A stretch of DNA of 64,000 bases from Neobacillus cucumis (GCF_016107705.1 NZ_JAEHGC010000011.1:118019-182018), one strand, 5' to 3'. Shown: positions 16,724 through 26,470, numbered from the stretch's first letter. The notes: generated by a model not told the origin, from the letters alone. A program made the numbers and translations.

Positions 16724-19700
16724 ATGACTCGAAAAATTAACAAAGTGTTAGTGGCAAACCGAGGGGAAATTGCGATTCGTATCTTTCGTGCGTGCACAGA
16801 GCTAAATATCCGGACTGTAGCCATTTATTCCAATGAAGATGCAGGATCTTTTCATCGCTATAAAGCGGATGAAGCGTATTTAATTGGAAAAGGGAAAAAG
16901 CCAATTGAAGCCTATTTAGACATTGAAGGAATCATTGAACTGGCCAAAACACATGAAGTAGATGCCATTCACCCAGGGTATGGATTTTTGTCCGAAAACA
17001 TTCAATTCGCCAAACGTTGTGAAGAAGAGGGTATCATCTTTATTGGTCCACAATCTAGACATCTTGATCAATTTGGTGATAAGGTGAAAGCTCGTTATCA
17101 AGCCCTCCAAGCTAATATTCCCGTGATCCCCGGGAGCGATGGTCCAATTTCAAGTCAGGATGAAGCGGAAACGTTCGGCCGAGACTTTGGTTATCCTCTT
17201 ATGATTAAAGCCGCATTGGGTGGGGGCGGCCGTGGTATGCGTATTGTTCGAAGTGCGGATGAATTAAAAGAAGCTTATGAACGTGCTAAGTCTGAAGCAA
17301 AGACTGCGTTTGGGAATGATGAGGTTTATATCGAAAAATTTATTGAAAACCCTAAGCATATTGAAGTACAGATTTTGGGTGATCAAGACGGCAACATCGT
17401 TCATTTATATGAACGTGATTGTTCGATCCAACGCCGACATCAAAAGGTAGTGGAAATCGCACCGAGTGTTACCTTACCGGAAAAATTGCGTAGAAAAATT
17501 TGCGAGGCAGCTATTCGATTAATGGCAAACGTTGGCTACCTAAATGCCGGAACCGTAGAGTTCCTTGTGGCAGGAGATGCGTTTTATTTCATTGAAGTGA
17601 ATCCAAGGGTTCAGGTGGAGCATACGATTACTGAAATGATTACAGGGATTGATATTGTTCAGTCGCAAATTCTCATTGCGGATGGATACTCCTTACATAG
17701 TAAGGAGATGGGGATTCCGCTTCAGGATGACATACAAATCAATGGTTTTGCGATCCAATCTCGGGTGACGACAGAAGACCCTCTTAACCATTTTATGCCG
17801 GACACAGGGAAAATTATGGCGTTCCGTTCGGGTGGCGGGTTTGGTGTTCGTCTGGATGCTGGAAATGGGTTTCAAGGGGCGGTCATCACTCCTTATTATG
17901 ATTCCTTGCTCGTAAAAGTCACCACATGGGCAGATACGTTTGAGAAGGCGGCTTCCAAAATGTTGCGAAACCTTCGTGAATTTCGTATTCGCGGGATTAA
18001 AACGAACCTTCCCTTTTTGGAAAATGTAGTAAAGAACGAAAAGTTTTTAATAGGTGACTTTGACACGTCCTTTATTGATACGACACCAGAATTATTCCTA
18101 TTCCCAAAAAGCAAGGACCGTGGGACAAAATTACTAACGTATATCGGTAATGTCACAATAAATGGGTTCCCTGGCATCGGTAAAAAGAAAAAGCCTGTTT
18201 TTATAAATCCCTCCTTACCTAAAGTCACCTACTCAGAACCTATTCCATCTGGAACGAAACAAATTTTAGATGCTGAAGGTGCTGACTGTGTCGTTAAGTG
18301 GATTCAGGAACAAAAAGAGGTATTGTTAACCGATACGACCTTTCGTGATGCCCATCAATCCCTGCTTGCAACTCGCATACGGACCAATGATTTAGTAAGG
18401 ATTGCAGAGCCAACTGCACGCTTAAACCCTCACCTTTTTTCGGTAGAAATGTGGGGTGGTGCCACATTTGATGTATCGTATCGTTTTTTAAATGAAGATC
18501 CTTGGGATCGTCTATTACAATTACGCAAGAAAATGCCCAATCTATTATTTCAAATGCTTCTTCGTTCTTCGAATGCGGTTGGTTATAAAAACTATCCAGA
18601 CAATGTGATTAAAAATTTCGTTGAAGAATCAGCAGCTGCCGGAATTGATGTGTTCCGAATTTTTGATAGTTTAAATTGGGTAAAAGGGATGTCATTAGCG
18701 ATTGATTCTGTAAGAGAAAGCGGTAAAATTGCCGAAGCTGCCATGTGTTATACTGGAGACATTTTAGATCCGACGAGAAGGAAGTATGATTTGCGTTATT
18801 ATATACAGCTTGCGAAAGAGTTAGAAGAATCGGGTGCACATATTATTGGGATTAAAGATATGGCTGGATTATTAAAGCCGCAAGCGGCTTATGAACTAAT
18901 CTCGTCCTTAAAGGAAACAGTAGACATTCCCATTCATCTGCACAGCCATGATACAAGCGGTAACGGAATTTATATGTATGCGAAGGCCATTGAGGCAGGG
19001 GTGGATATTATCGATACAGCCGTTAGTTCGATGGCGGGGTTAACCTCGCAGCCAAGCGCTAATTCGTTATTTTATGCGTTAGAAGGCCAGGAACGAAAAC
19101 CAAAAATCGATATTCAGCGCCTGGAACAGCTGTCTTATTATTGGGAAGACGTTCGTAAGTTTTATCAACCTTTTGAAAGTGGAATGAACTCACCACATAC
19201 AGAGGTATATGTTCACGAAATGCCTGGAGGTCAATACAGCAACTTACAGCAACAGGCAAAATCAGTTGGATTAGGGGACCGCTGGGATGAAGTAAAAGAC
19301 ATGTATTCGAGAGTGAATCACTTATTTGGAGATCTCGTCAAAGTAACACCCTCTTCCAAAGTTGTTGGTGATATGGCCTTATTTATGGTTCAAAACAATC
19401 TAACGGAGCAAGATATTTATGAGCGCGGAGAAACAATGGATTTCCCGGATTCGGTGATTGAACTATTTGAGGGATCTTTAGGTCAGCCTTATGAAGGCTT
19501 CCCAAAAGAACTTCAACGCATTGTTCTAAAAGGAAGAGAGCCGATTACCGTTCGTCCTGGAGAACTATTAGAAGATGTTGACTTTGAACAAATAGAAAAA
19601 ACGCTTTTTTCTACACTTAACCGTCCTGTTACTAGTCAAGAAGTGATTGCATATGCCTTATATCCAAAAGTATTTATGGATTATCAGAAGAACGTTGAGC

Positions 19701-20164
19701 AATTTGGGAATATTTCCGTTTTAGACACGCCTACTTTCTTATACGGAATGCGCCTTGGCGAAGAAATGGAAATTGAAATTGAAAAAGGGAAAACGTTGAT
19801 TGTTAAACTCGTCTCGATTGGGGAAGCAGGACAGGATGGCACTCGTACGGTGTATTTTGAGTTAAATGGTCAATCCCGTGAAGTCATGATTAAGGATGAA
19901 AGTATTAAGGCAACTGTCCTTTCTAGACAGAAAGCTGATGTAACCAATTTAAACCATCTGGGAGCTACTATGCCTGGTACGATTATCAAAGTATTGGTGC
20001 AAAAGGGAGAAACGGTCTCAAAAGGTGATCATCTCATCATTACCGAAGCGATGAAGATGGAGACCACCATTCAAGCACCATTCGACGGAATCATAAGAGA
20101 TATTTATGTGAAAAGTGGGGAAGCCATTCATCAAGGGGATTTGCTTATTGAGGTAAGCCGATAA
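16724..20164 (+). CDS. pyc: Pyruvate carboxylase
   Basis: A 1146-residue biotin enzyme, full length for the Bacillus type. Domain order: biotin carboxylase (about 1-450; ANRGEIAIRIFRACTEL, GGGGRGMR, EVNPRVQVEHTITE), carboxyltransferase (about 530-830; TTFRDAHQSLLATR, GIKDMAGLLKP, HLHSHDTSGN), the PYC-specific linker, and a C-terminal biotinyl domain with the lysine in EAMKMET. It carboxylates pyruvate to oxaloacetate. Being third in the sigma-54-driven dioxygenase operon is unusual for a gene normally on its own; it could drain pyruvate made from cysteine and may be a second copy. Confidence 0.95.
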   Translation: MTRKINKVLVANRGEIAIRIFRACTELNIRTVAIYSNEDAGSFHRYKADEAYLIGKGKKPIEAYLDIEGIIELAKTHEVDAIHPGYGFLSENIQFAKRCEEEGIIFIGPQSRHLDQFGDKVKARYQALQANIPVIPGSDGPISSQDEAETFGRDFGYPLMIKAALGGGGRGMRIVRSADELKEAYERAKSEAKTAFGNDEVYIEKFIENPKHIEVQILGDQDGNIVHLYERDCSIQRRHQKVVEIAPSVTLPEKLRRKICEAAIRLMANVGYLNAGTVEFLVAGDAFYFIEVNPRVQVEHTITEMITGIDIVQSQILIADGYSLHSKEMGIPLQDDIQINGFAIQSRVTTEDPLNHFMPDTGKIMAFRSGGGFGVRLDAGNGFQGAVITPYYDSLLVKVTTWADTFEKAASKMLRNLREFRIRGIKTNLPFLENVVKNEKFLIGDFDTSFIDTTPELFLFPKSKDRGTKLLTYIGNVTINGFPGIGKKKKPVFINPSLPKVTYSEPIPSGTKQILDAEGADCVVKWIQEQKEVLLTDTTFRDAHQSLLATRIRTNDLVRIAEPTARLNPHLFSVEMWGGATFDVSYRFLNEDPWDRLLQLRKKMPNLLFQMLLRSSNAVGYKNYPDNVIKNFVEESAAAGIDVFRIFDSLNWVKGMSLAIDSVRESGKIAEAAMCYTGDILDPTRRKYDLRYYIQLAKELEESGAHIIGIKDMAGLLKPQAAYELISSLKETVDIPIHLHSHDTSGNGIYMYAKAIEAGVDIIDTAVSSMAGLTSQPSANSLFYALEGQERKPKIDIQRLEQLSYYWEDVRKFYQPFESGMNSPHTEVYVHEMPGGQYSNLQQQAKSVGLGDRWDEVKDMYSRVNHLFGDLVKVTPSSKVVGDMALFMVQNNLTEQDIYERGETMDFPDSVIELFEGSLGQPYEGFPKELQRIVLKGREPITVRPGELLEDVDFEQIEKTLFSTLNRPVTSQEVIAYALYPKVFMDYQKNVEQFGNISVLDTPTFLYGMRLGEEMEIEIEKGKTLIVKLVSIGEAGQDGTRTVYFELNGQSREVMIKDESIKATVLSRQKADVTNLNHLGATMPGTIIKVLVQKGETVSKGDHLIITEAMKMETTIQAPFDGIIRDIYVKSGEAIHQGDLLIEVSR

Positions 20165-20193
20165 ATCCTTTCTTGAAAGCATAAATCGCCCAT

Positions 20194-20213
20194 AGGGACG
20201 GTTAACCGTCCCT
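20194..20213. repeat. GGGACGG-family palindrome (short copy)
   Basis: AGGGACGGTTAACCGTCCCT is a perfect 20-bp palindrome between convergent genes. Longer relatives with the same ends occur at 21763, 33349 and 50945. Here it may act as a bidirectional terminator. Confidence 0.8.
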
Positions 20214-20219
20214 GTGGCA

Positions 20220-20375
20220 TTAGAGTTTTGTACTCTTTAGCGTCTTTAGTTCCTTTAACCTTTCTTGGATGAACTCAATTTGATCTTCGGTAATTATAAA
20301 ATCGGTAAGACGGTCCTCAAAATGAGCAATTCGTTCATCTAACTCCTCGATCGTAATACTATCTGGATTCCTCAT
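20220..20375 (-). CDS. Small coiled-coil protein of unknown function (51 aa)
   Basis: The minus strand encodes a 51-residue protein beginning MRNPDSITIEELDERIAHFE and ending LKELKTLKSTKL. AGGAG lies 10 nt upstream. It is charged, has heptad-like spacing of hydrophobics and is probably one or two amphipathic helices. The stop codon touches the edge of the GGGACGG repeat. I do not recognise a named family. Good ribosome binding site, clean codon pattern and helical design make it a likely real small gene. Confidence 0.6.
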   Translation of the reverse strand: MRNPDSITIEELDERIAHFEDRLTDFIITEDQIEFIQERLKELKTLKSTKL

Positions 20376-20668
20376 AAATCTACCACTCCTTATATTTTCA
20401 TGAAAAATATGTTCAATTTATTAATCATTTTTTCGATAGCGATTAAACTATTTAAATAGTACTATAAATTTCATATAGAAAAAATTGATAAAATTCCAAA
20501 AAATTCGACATTAACGCTAATCGTGTCGAAAACTAAAATGATAAAATATAGGTGTTTACAGGTGTTATCACTTACAATTAAAGGTAAATGAACAAGAGCC
20601 TTGATACATATATGTACCTAAAAGCTGTAAGTATGAAGCAAATCCGATTATTTTAAGGAGAAGAAAAT
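20376..20668. other. Intergenic region upstream of the patatin gene
   Basis: About 290 bp, AT-rich. An inverted repeat CGACA/TGTCG spans about 20508-20529. No convincing -35/-10 pair was found; this presumably holds divergent promoters for the small minus-strand gene and the patatin gene. Confidence 0.4.
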
Positions 20669-21757
20669 ATGGAAAAAAAGAAGATTCTCTTAGCCTTACA
20701 AGGCGGAGGGGCACATGGAGCTTTTACATGGGGAGTACTCGATCGATTGCTTGAAGAAGAAAACTTAGAAATTGCGGCTGTATCTGGGACGAGTGCGGGG
20801 GCGGTTAACGCAACCGTATTGGCCTATGGATTAACGATTGGAAACAGGCAAACAGCGCGAGAGATGCTTGACTTATTTTGGCGTAAAAACGCTGAATCAG
20901 GAATGTTTTCTCCGATTCAGCCGACATGGTTAGATCGGATGGTGAGTCCTGGAAATATGGATTTCAACCCGCTCTATCAAACATGGGGAATCATTACTTC
21001 GTTTCTCTCCCCTTATCAGCTTAATCCTTTCGATTTTAACCCGCTTAAAAATACACTGAATGAAATGATTGATTTTGAGAAGGTCCGTAACAATCAGAAA
21101 ATAAAGCTTTTCTTATCTGCTACGAATGTGAGGACCTCACAAGTTAAAGTGTTTGATACCGATGAAATAACCGTCGATACCGTGCTAGCTTCAGCGTGCT
21201 TGCCGCAAGTCTTTAAAGCGGTTGAAATCGACGGAGAGCATTATTGGGACGGTGGTTATGTAGGGAATCCTGCTCTTTACCCTCTGTTATGGGACCATGA
21301 TTGTAATGATTTAATGGTTGTTCAAATTAACCCGACCAATTTCCCCAAGCTGCCAACAACGGCTCATGATATTGTTGATCGTGCAACCGACATCGGTTTT
21401 AATGCTAGTTTAATGCGTGAAATACGCTTCATCAATGGGTTAAATCGACTTGTCGATCATGGATTTGATTACGATGGTGAATTGGAGAAAGTATATATTC
21501 ATTTTATTAATACAGGTGAAGGGTTGAACCATTTAAATGGTTCAAGCAAATTGAATGTTTCGTGGGATTATCTCACTTACTTGCGTGACTTCGGCCGAAA
21601 AAATGCGGATTCATGGATCAAGGAAAATTACGATAAGATTGGCGTCGAGTCAACCTTTGATGTTGAAAAGATTTTTGGCTCGGACTCCCCTGAGGCTCAA
21701 GCTTCCATCCTTCCCGGCAGGAAAAAAGCCCGACCGTTTGATTGCTTTTTCCAATAA
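20669..21757 (+). CDS. Patatin-like phospholipase
   Basis: A 362-residue patatin-domain protein. The oxyanion motif is QGGGAHGAFTWGVLD (11-25), the nucleophile is S42 in SGTSAGA, and the catalytic aspartate is in WDGGYVGNPAL (about 191-201), giving the Ser-Asp dyad of patatin hydrolases. The domain spans about 1-210; the C-terminal part is less conserved. No signal peptide. Likely a cytoplasmic lipid acyl hydrolase; substrate unknown. It converges on the sensor kinase gene, with a GGGACGG hairpin between. Confidence 0.88.
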   Translation: MEKKKILLALQGGGAHGAFTWGVLDRLLEEENLEIAAVSGTSAGAVNATVLAYGLTIGNRQTAREMLDLFWRKNAESGMFSPIQPTWLDRMVSPGNMDFNPLYQTWGIITSFLSPYQLNPFDFNPLKNTLNEMIDFEKVRNNQKIKLFLSATNVRTSQVKVFDTDEITVDTVLASACLPQVFKAVEIDGEHYWDGGYVGNPALYPLLWDHDCNDLMVVQINPTNFPKLPTTAHDIVDRATDIGFNASLMREIRFINGLNRLVDHGFDYDGELEKVYIHFINTGEGLNHLNGSSKLNVSWDYLTYLRDFGRKNADSWIKENYDKIGVESTFDVEKIFGSDSPEAQASILPGRKKARPFDCFFQ

Positions 21758-21762
21758 ATAAA

Positions 21763-21814
21763 CCACGGGGACGGTTCTAATGGCATTTTTGAACCAAGAG
21801 AACCGTCCCTGTGG
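21763..21814. repeat. GGGACGG-family hairpin between convergent genes
   Basis: CCACGGGGACGGTTCT (21763-21778) and AGAACCGTCCCTGTGG (21799-21814) are near-perfect inverted repeats. The element lies just beyond both converging genes and probably serves as their shared terminator. Confidence 0.8.
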
Positions 21815-21816
21815 CT

Positions 21817-24800
21817 TTATTTTTCACCTAAAGAAAGCGGCATTCTAATATTCACAGTCGTACCCAGATTTTCAATACTTTCGAACGTGATCGTTCCTTT
21901 ATGCTGTCTGATAATCCTCATGCATAGCATTAAACCTAATCCCGTTCCTTTTTCTTTGTTACTATAGAAGGGTTCTCCTAATCTTTTGATCCGTTCTTCA
22001 CTGATCCCCACTCCGTTATCGCGAACCTGAATAAGAAGAGTTTCTCTGTCCTCGATCCGAACGGTGATGGTGATCATCCCTCTTCTGTTGAAATCTAAAG
22101 CTTCAATACTATTTTTACAAAGATTAAGTAAGACTTGTTTGATTTGATTCGCGTCACACATGATGGAAGGGAGATCCGGTACCATTTCGGTGAAAAATTG
22201 GATTCCTTTCAGATGGGCTTCCGATTCTAGTAAGGTTTCTACTTCTTTTATCAAGGTAGAGATATTTACTTCTTTAAGCTGAATTTCCTGCGGTTTTGCA
22301 AGGGAAAGAAATTCCTTGATAATATCCTCGATTCGATTAAATTCCGAAAGAATCACGTTATAGTATTCTTCTTTTAAAGGACCCTGTTGGAATAGTTGAA
22401 TAAACCCTTTTATCGAGGTAAGCGGATTTCTAATTTCATGTGCGACTCCGGCAGCTAACTCCCCAACTAAAGATAATTTCTCGGAGTTCCATAGGAGTTC
22501 TTCTGCTTTTCTTTTTTCTGTAATATCTTTTCCTACTACCATGATATGCTCTACTACCCCATTCTCAACCATTACGGGGGTTCCTGTTAATTCAAATAAT
22601 CTCCATTCGCCATTGGCATGTAAAAGCCTAGCCTCCGCCTTGGAAAAAGATTGGGTCTTGATCACATCATCAAATTGCCTTTGGATCATGAGAGAATCTT
22701 CGGGATGTACCAGTTGAAGGGTATTGTTCCCTTCAAAAAACTCTGGAGAATACCCTAATACGGTTGCATGCGACGGTGATGCATAGATTCCGTTTCCGTT
22801 CAGATCAAATAAAATAAGTAAATCCGACATGTTTTCGGCTATCAAACGGTAGTTCTTTTCACTTTCCAGCAGCGCTCTTTCTGTATTCTTTCGATCTGTA
22901 ATATCGATACAGGAGGCAATTACCTCCACCACTTCTCCGCCGCGTTTAATCGGGCTTAATACAGCAAGATAGGAAACGTCATTCACCTCTGTTTCATAGG
23001 TAACACGTTCTTCTCCATTCCAGGCCCGCTCGTAATACCATTCTTTTTCTTTCGCAATCTCTTCGGGATAAAACTCGATTAATTGCTTCCCTACGACAAG
23101 GTTAGGAATAAGGCCTAAACGATACAATAATTCACCGTCACATAAGGTGTGAATAAAATGACCATTTATTTTTTTGAATTTAAAAATCATTCCTTGTTGT
23201 AAACGGATCGTTTCGTTTAATTCTTTTTTCGCCTGACGCACTAATTCTTCGGACCACTTACGTTCATTGATATCTTGTGAAATTCCGGAATCTTTCACTA
23301 CTTTTTCAATTTCAGTAAGGGAACCCTCTAATTCCTGTGCTGATAATGGTTTCGTAAAGAGGAACCCTTGTCCTTCATCACAGAGATGCTGCTGTAAAAA
23401 GATTAGTTGTTCTTTTGTTTCAATTCCTTCCGCGACCACACTTAAATTTAAGTTATGTGCCATGGAAATGATGGTTTTTACAATCGTTTCGTCATTCGGG
23501 TTGTTTTGCAGACTACGAACAAACGATTGATCAATCTTCAAGGTATTCACCGGAAACTTTTGCAAATAATTCAATGAACTAAAGCCAGTTCCAAAATCAT
23601 CTATACTAATATGGACCCCAAGCTTCTTTAGTTTGTGTAAGGTGTTAATCGTACGTTCGATATTTGCCGTCATACTCTCGGTAATTTCTAATTCTAAATA
23701 GTTTGGTTCCAACTTCGTTTGAAGAAGAATCTTCGCAACCGTTTCCTCCAAATTGGATTGAGTAAACTGCTTAGCCGATAAATTAACCGATACGGTTGTT
23801 ACGAATCCTTTCTGCTGCCATTCCTTATTCTGTTTACAAGCTGTATAGAGTGCCCACTCGCCAATCGGAATAATTAACCCCGTTTCTTCGGCAACCGGAA
23901 TAAAGGTATTTGGCGCGACCATCCCTAGTTCTGGATGGTTCCAACGGATTAAAGCCTCAACTCCAACGATTTTCCCTGTTTTTAAACTGATCTTCGGTTG
24001 ATAGTGAAGAAGTAACTCCTCTTGTTGGATTGCTTTATGAAGGTACATTTCTAATTTCAACGGATTCATATCCGTTTCGCGGCTATTCATGGAATAAAAT
24101 TTAAAATTATGTTTTCCATCCTTTTTGGCTTGGTACATCGCGAAATCGGCATGGTTGATTAGGCTTTCTACTGTCTCTCCATCTTCTGGGAATAAGCTGA
24201 TTCCGATGCTTGGACTCGTAAAAATATCGTAATTTTGTATTTTAAAGGGAGAAGCTAGAGCATCTAGTATTCTTTTACTAACTTTTGCTGCCACGTCTCG
24301 ATCCGCGTTATATAAAAGGACAATAAATTCATCGCCGCCTTGTCTGAAAACGATGTCTTTATCCTCTACAGTTGACTTTACACGTGCAGCTACTGCTTTT
24401 AATAATTGGTCCCCTGTATGATGACCAAGGGTATCATTGATCATTTTGAATCGATCAAGATCCATAAATAATACGGCAATATTTTGTTTCTTTTCTGCGG
24501 CTAGGATCAATTCATTTGAGAGAGTTGAGTTTAATTTATTTAGGTTTGGCAGGCCTGTTAAGTAATCATGATAGGCCATATGTTTATAGTTTTTTTCTAT
24601 TTCTACTTGATTGGTAATATCCTGTGCGATTCCAAAAACACCATTGATTTGTTCCTCTTCGATAATAGGGACGAAGGTAACCTGTAAATGAAGCTTTGAT
24701 CCGTTCTTATGTAGGATCGTCGTACGAAAGTTTTGTGGTTCTCCTTTTATACATTGGTCAAAGTGGTGCAGAGCCTGTTCGCGTTGTTCCAGAACGATCA

Positions 24801-24987
24801 GGTCTCTTATTTTCAACGGCCGTAATAGTTCTTCTTTCCGAAACCCTGTAAGTTTTTCACAAACAGAATTGTAGTGGGAGAAGGTTCCATCTACATCAAG
24901 GGAGAAGACCATGTTGGCATTATGTTCAAAAAGTGATTGGTAATGTTGGTTGTTTAATTCTAATTGTTCAATCATGTCTTTGGCCAT
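21817..24987 (-). CDS. PAS-GGDEF-EAL-PAS-PAS-histidine kinase fusion
   Basis: A soluble protein of 1056 residues. Order: PAS (about 10-130), diguanylate cyclase GGDEF with intact RQGGDEF (about 140-290), EAL phosphodiesterase with GVEALIRW, NLSAKQF, LEITESM, IDDFGTGFSSL, KIDQSFV and VVAEGIET (about 305-550), two more PAS domains (about 590-820), then HisKA with VAHEIRNPLTS and an HATPase domain with NLCKNSIEAL, DNGVG and GTGLGL (about 830-1050). It thus pairs c-di-GMP turnover with a sporulation-kinase-like phosphodonor. The GGDEF and EAL signatures look catalytically competent. No transmembrane segment. ATG 24987 has GGAG 8 nt upstream. Confidence 0.92.
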   Translation of the reverse strand: MAKDMIEQLELNNQHYQSLFEHNANMVFSLDVDGTFSHYNSVCEKLTGFRKEELLRPLKIRDLIVLEQREQALHHFDQCIKGEPQNFRTTILHKNGSKLHLQVTFVPIIEEEQINGVFGIAQDITNQVEIEKNYKHMAYHDYLTGLPNLNKLNSTLSNELILAAEKKQNIAVLFMDLDRFKMINDTLGHHTGDQLLKAVAARVKSTVEDKDIVFRQGGDEFIVLLYNADRDVAAKVSKRILDALASPFKIQNYDIFTSPSIGISLFPEDGETVESLINHADFAMYQAKKDGKHNFKFYSMNSRETDMNPLKLEMYLHKAIQQEELLLHYQPKISLKTGKIVGVEALIRWNHPELGMVAPNTFIPVAEETGLIIPIGEWALYTACKQNKEWQQKGFVTTVSVNLSAKQFTQSNLEETVAKILLQTKLEPNYLELEITESMTANIERTINTLHKLKKLGVHISIDDFGTGFSSLNYLQKFPVNTLKIDQSFVRSLQNNPNDETIVKTIISMAHNLNLSVVAEGIETKEQLIFLQQHLCDEGQGFLFTKPLSAQELEGSLTEIEKVVKDSGISQDINERKWSEELVRQAKKELNETIRLQQGMIFKFKKINGHFIHTLCDGELLYRLGLIPNLVVGKQLIEFYPEEIAKEKEWYYERAWNGEERVTYETEVNDVSYLAVLSPIKRGGEVVEVIASCIDITDRKNTERALLESEKNYRLIAENMSDLLILFDLNGNGIYASPSHATVLGYSPEFFEGNNTLQLVHPEDSLMIQRQFDDVIKTQSFSKAEARLLHANGEWRLFELTGTPVMVENGVVEHIMVVGKDITEKRKAEELLWNSEKLSLVGELAAGVAHEIRNPLTSIKGFIQLFQQGPLKEEYYNVILSEFNRIEDIIKEFLSLAKPQEIQLKEVNISTLIKEVETLLESEAHLKGIQFFTEMVPDLPSIMCDANQIKQVLLNLCKNSIEALDFNRRGMITITVRIEDRETLLIQVRDNGVGISEERIKRLGEPFYSNKEKGTGLGLMLCMRIIRQHKGTITFESIENLGTTVNIRMPLSLGEK

Positions 24988-25141
24988 CACATAAACTCCT
25001 AAACGTAATATTTGAAGATCTAAGTTTAGTAGGTTGAGGTTCTATATTTACTAATTATAAACGTTTTTTCGAAAAATAGATTCTGCTTTCGGTTAAAAAA
25101 TAGTAGGGGGGAAAGTTAAAAAACGGTGGGCCTATGTATTA

Positions 25142-25235
25142 TCCAGGTTGGGGTTTTACTGAAAATGGTAATTTCCTTTTGGGAAGAGGCCGATTTTGAG
25201 TGAAATACTCAAGAATTGGCGGTCTAAAGGGAAAC
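25142..25235. repeat. Diverged copy of the 29.1-29.5 kb intergenic repeat
   Basis: The stretch with TTTTACTGAAAATGGTAATT followed by a GAAGAGGCCGATTTTGAGTGAAAT-type run resembles the opening of the two repeats at about 29150 and 29340. The rest of 24988-25310 shows nothing else recognisable. Confidence 0.55.
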
Positions 25236-25310
25236 CTTAGAGAGGCAAAAGTTAAGTAGCAAAAAATACTATAGGTGTTGCCATTATCGGCAGTTTTTTT
25301 AAAAATCAAC

Positions 25311-25322
25311 TTAAACGTTTAC
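25311..25322. promoter_or_regulatory. LacI-type operator, distal site
   Basis: TTAAACGTTTAC is a one-mismatch version of the two operators at 25444 and 25473 and lies about 130 bp upstream of them, a spacing that would allow looping by a LacI-family tetramer. Confidence 0.45.
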
Positions 25323-25436
25323 TATAAAATGTGGTGAATAAATTAAAAATTTTCACCGATTTATCTTGAAATCTAGTGAAAATAATGAATAAATCCCATA
25401 ATTTATCTACTAAATTATCTGAATTCAAAAAAAATA

Positions 25437-25465
25437 TTGACAAGTAAACGTTTACGTTTTAATAT
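25437..25465 (+). promoter_or_regulatory. sigma-A promoter of the aldolase operon
   Basis: TTGACA (25437-25442), 17-bp spacer, TAATAT (25460-25465). One operator palindrome fills the spacer and another covers the likely start point, so repression is expected. Confidence 0.75.
25444..25455. promoter_or_regulatory. LacI-type operator in the promoter spacer
   Basis: GTAAACGTTTAC is a perfect 12-bp palindrome with the central CG typical of LacI-family operators. It also matches 12 of 14 positions of the cre consensus, so CcpA binding is possible. Confidence 0.7.
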
Positions 25466-25472
25466 AAATTAC

Positions 25473-25484
25473 GTAAACGTTTAC
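25473..25484. promoter_or_regulatory. LacI-type operator over the transcription start
   Basis: A second perfect GTAAACGTTTAC, 29 bp from the first, just downstream of the -10 element. The LacI-family gene at 26578 is the obvious regulator. Confidence 0.7.
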
Positions 25485-25522
25485 TATAAAATTAAAAAAT
25501 AAAATTCTGGAGGGAAAATGTC

Positions 25523-26470
25523 ATGAAAAATAAAGCAAAATGGAGTGGAGTATTTCCAGCAGTTCTTATACCTTTTAAGGATGATTACTCTATTGATGAA
25601 CAAGGATTTCGTAAATTAGTTCGCTGGGTCGCAAGCCATGAAGGAGTAAACGGTATCGTTGTAAACGGACATACTGGAGAAATCATGACATTACTTCCTG
25701 AAGACCGCGCGGAAGCTGTACGAATTGCGGCTGATGAATTGCAAGGCCGAATTCCTGTTATCTCTGGTGTATCTGCTGAGGGAACAATCGAAGCGATTCA
25801 ACACGCTCAAGCGGTTGAAAAAGCAGGTGGGGAAGGAATTCTACTCATGCCTCCACATTCATGGTTACGATTTGGTATGCAGCCAGAATCAACCGTTGAG
25901 TTCTTTAAAGATGTTGCAGCAGCGATTAACATTGGTATTGTTGTCCATCAATATCCAACTTGGACTAAAGCATCTTACACAACCAGTCAATTGTTAGAAA
26001 TGACTGAAATTCCAAATGTAGTGGCTGTTAAAGTCGGCCAAAGAGATATGGCTCAATATGAAGTGGATGTTCGAGCATTGAAAAAGAATGCACCAGATGT
26101 AGCACTATTAACTTGTCATGATGAATACCTATTACCTACTTTAGTACAAGGAATCGATGGTGCACTTGTTGGCTTTGGTTGTTTCGTACCAGATTTAATT
26201 GCAGAGCTAGTCAAACATGTTAAGAATCAAGATTTAAAAGCTGCTAACGAAGTCTATGACCGTATTTTTGAATTAAAACATGCGATCTATAAAATGGACG
26301 AGCCTTCTTCCACATCTCATTTGCGCATGAAAGAAGCGATGTATCAACGTGGATTAATCAGCAGTTCTTTAGCTCGTCGTCCAGTATTGCCTTTATCTGA
26401 ACAAGAAGTAGAGGAAATCCGTCAAGGGCTGCTAAAAGTAGGCTTAATCAAAGAAGAAGTACAAGCGTAA
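25523..26470 (+). CDS. DHDPS/NAL superfamily aldolase or dehydratase
   Basis: A 315-residue TIM-barrel class I aldolase of the dihydrodipicolinate synthase/N-acetylneuraminate lyase family. GIVVNGHTGEIMTLLPEDR (about 43-61) is the substrate carboxylate region, HQYPTW supplies the conserved Tyr, and the Schiff-base lysine is in VVAVKVGQRDM (near 170). Induction by a LacI repressor and linkage to an MFS transporter point to catabolism of a 2-keto acid sugar derivative or related acid rather than lysine biosynthesis. Substrate cannot be fixed from sequence. RBS GGAGGG lies 8-9 nt before ATG. Confidence 0.85.
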   Translation: MKNKAKWSGVFPAVLIPFKDDYSIDEQGFRKLVRWVASHEGVNGIVVNGHTGEIMTLLPEDRAEAVRIAADELQGRIPVISGVSAEGTIEAIQHAQAVEKAGGEGILLMPPHSWLRFGMQPESTVEFFKDVAAAINIGIVVHQYPTWTKASYTTSQLLEMTEIPNVVAVKVGQRDMAQYEVDVRALKKNAPDVALLTCHDEYLLPTLVQGIDGALVGFGCFVPDLIAELVKHVKNQDLKAANEVYDRIFELKHAIYKMDEPSSTSHLRMKEAMYQRGLISSSLARRPVLPLSEQEVEEIRQGLLKVGLIKEEVQA

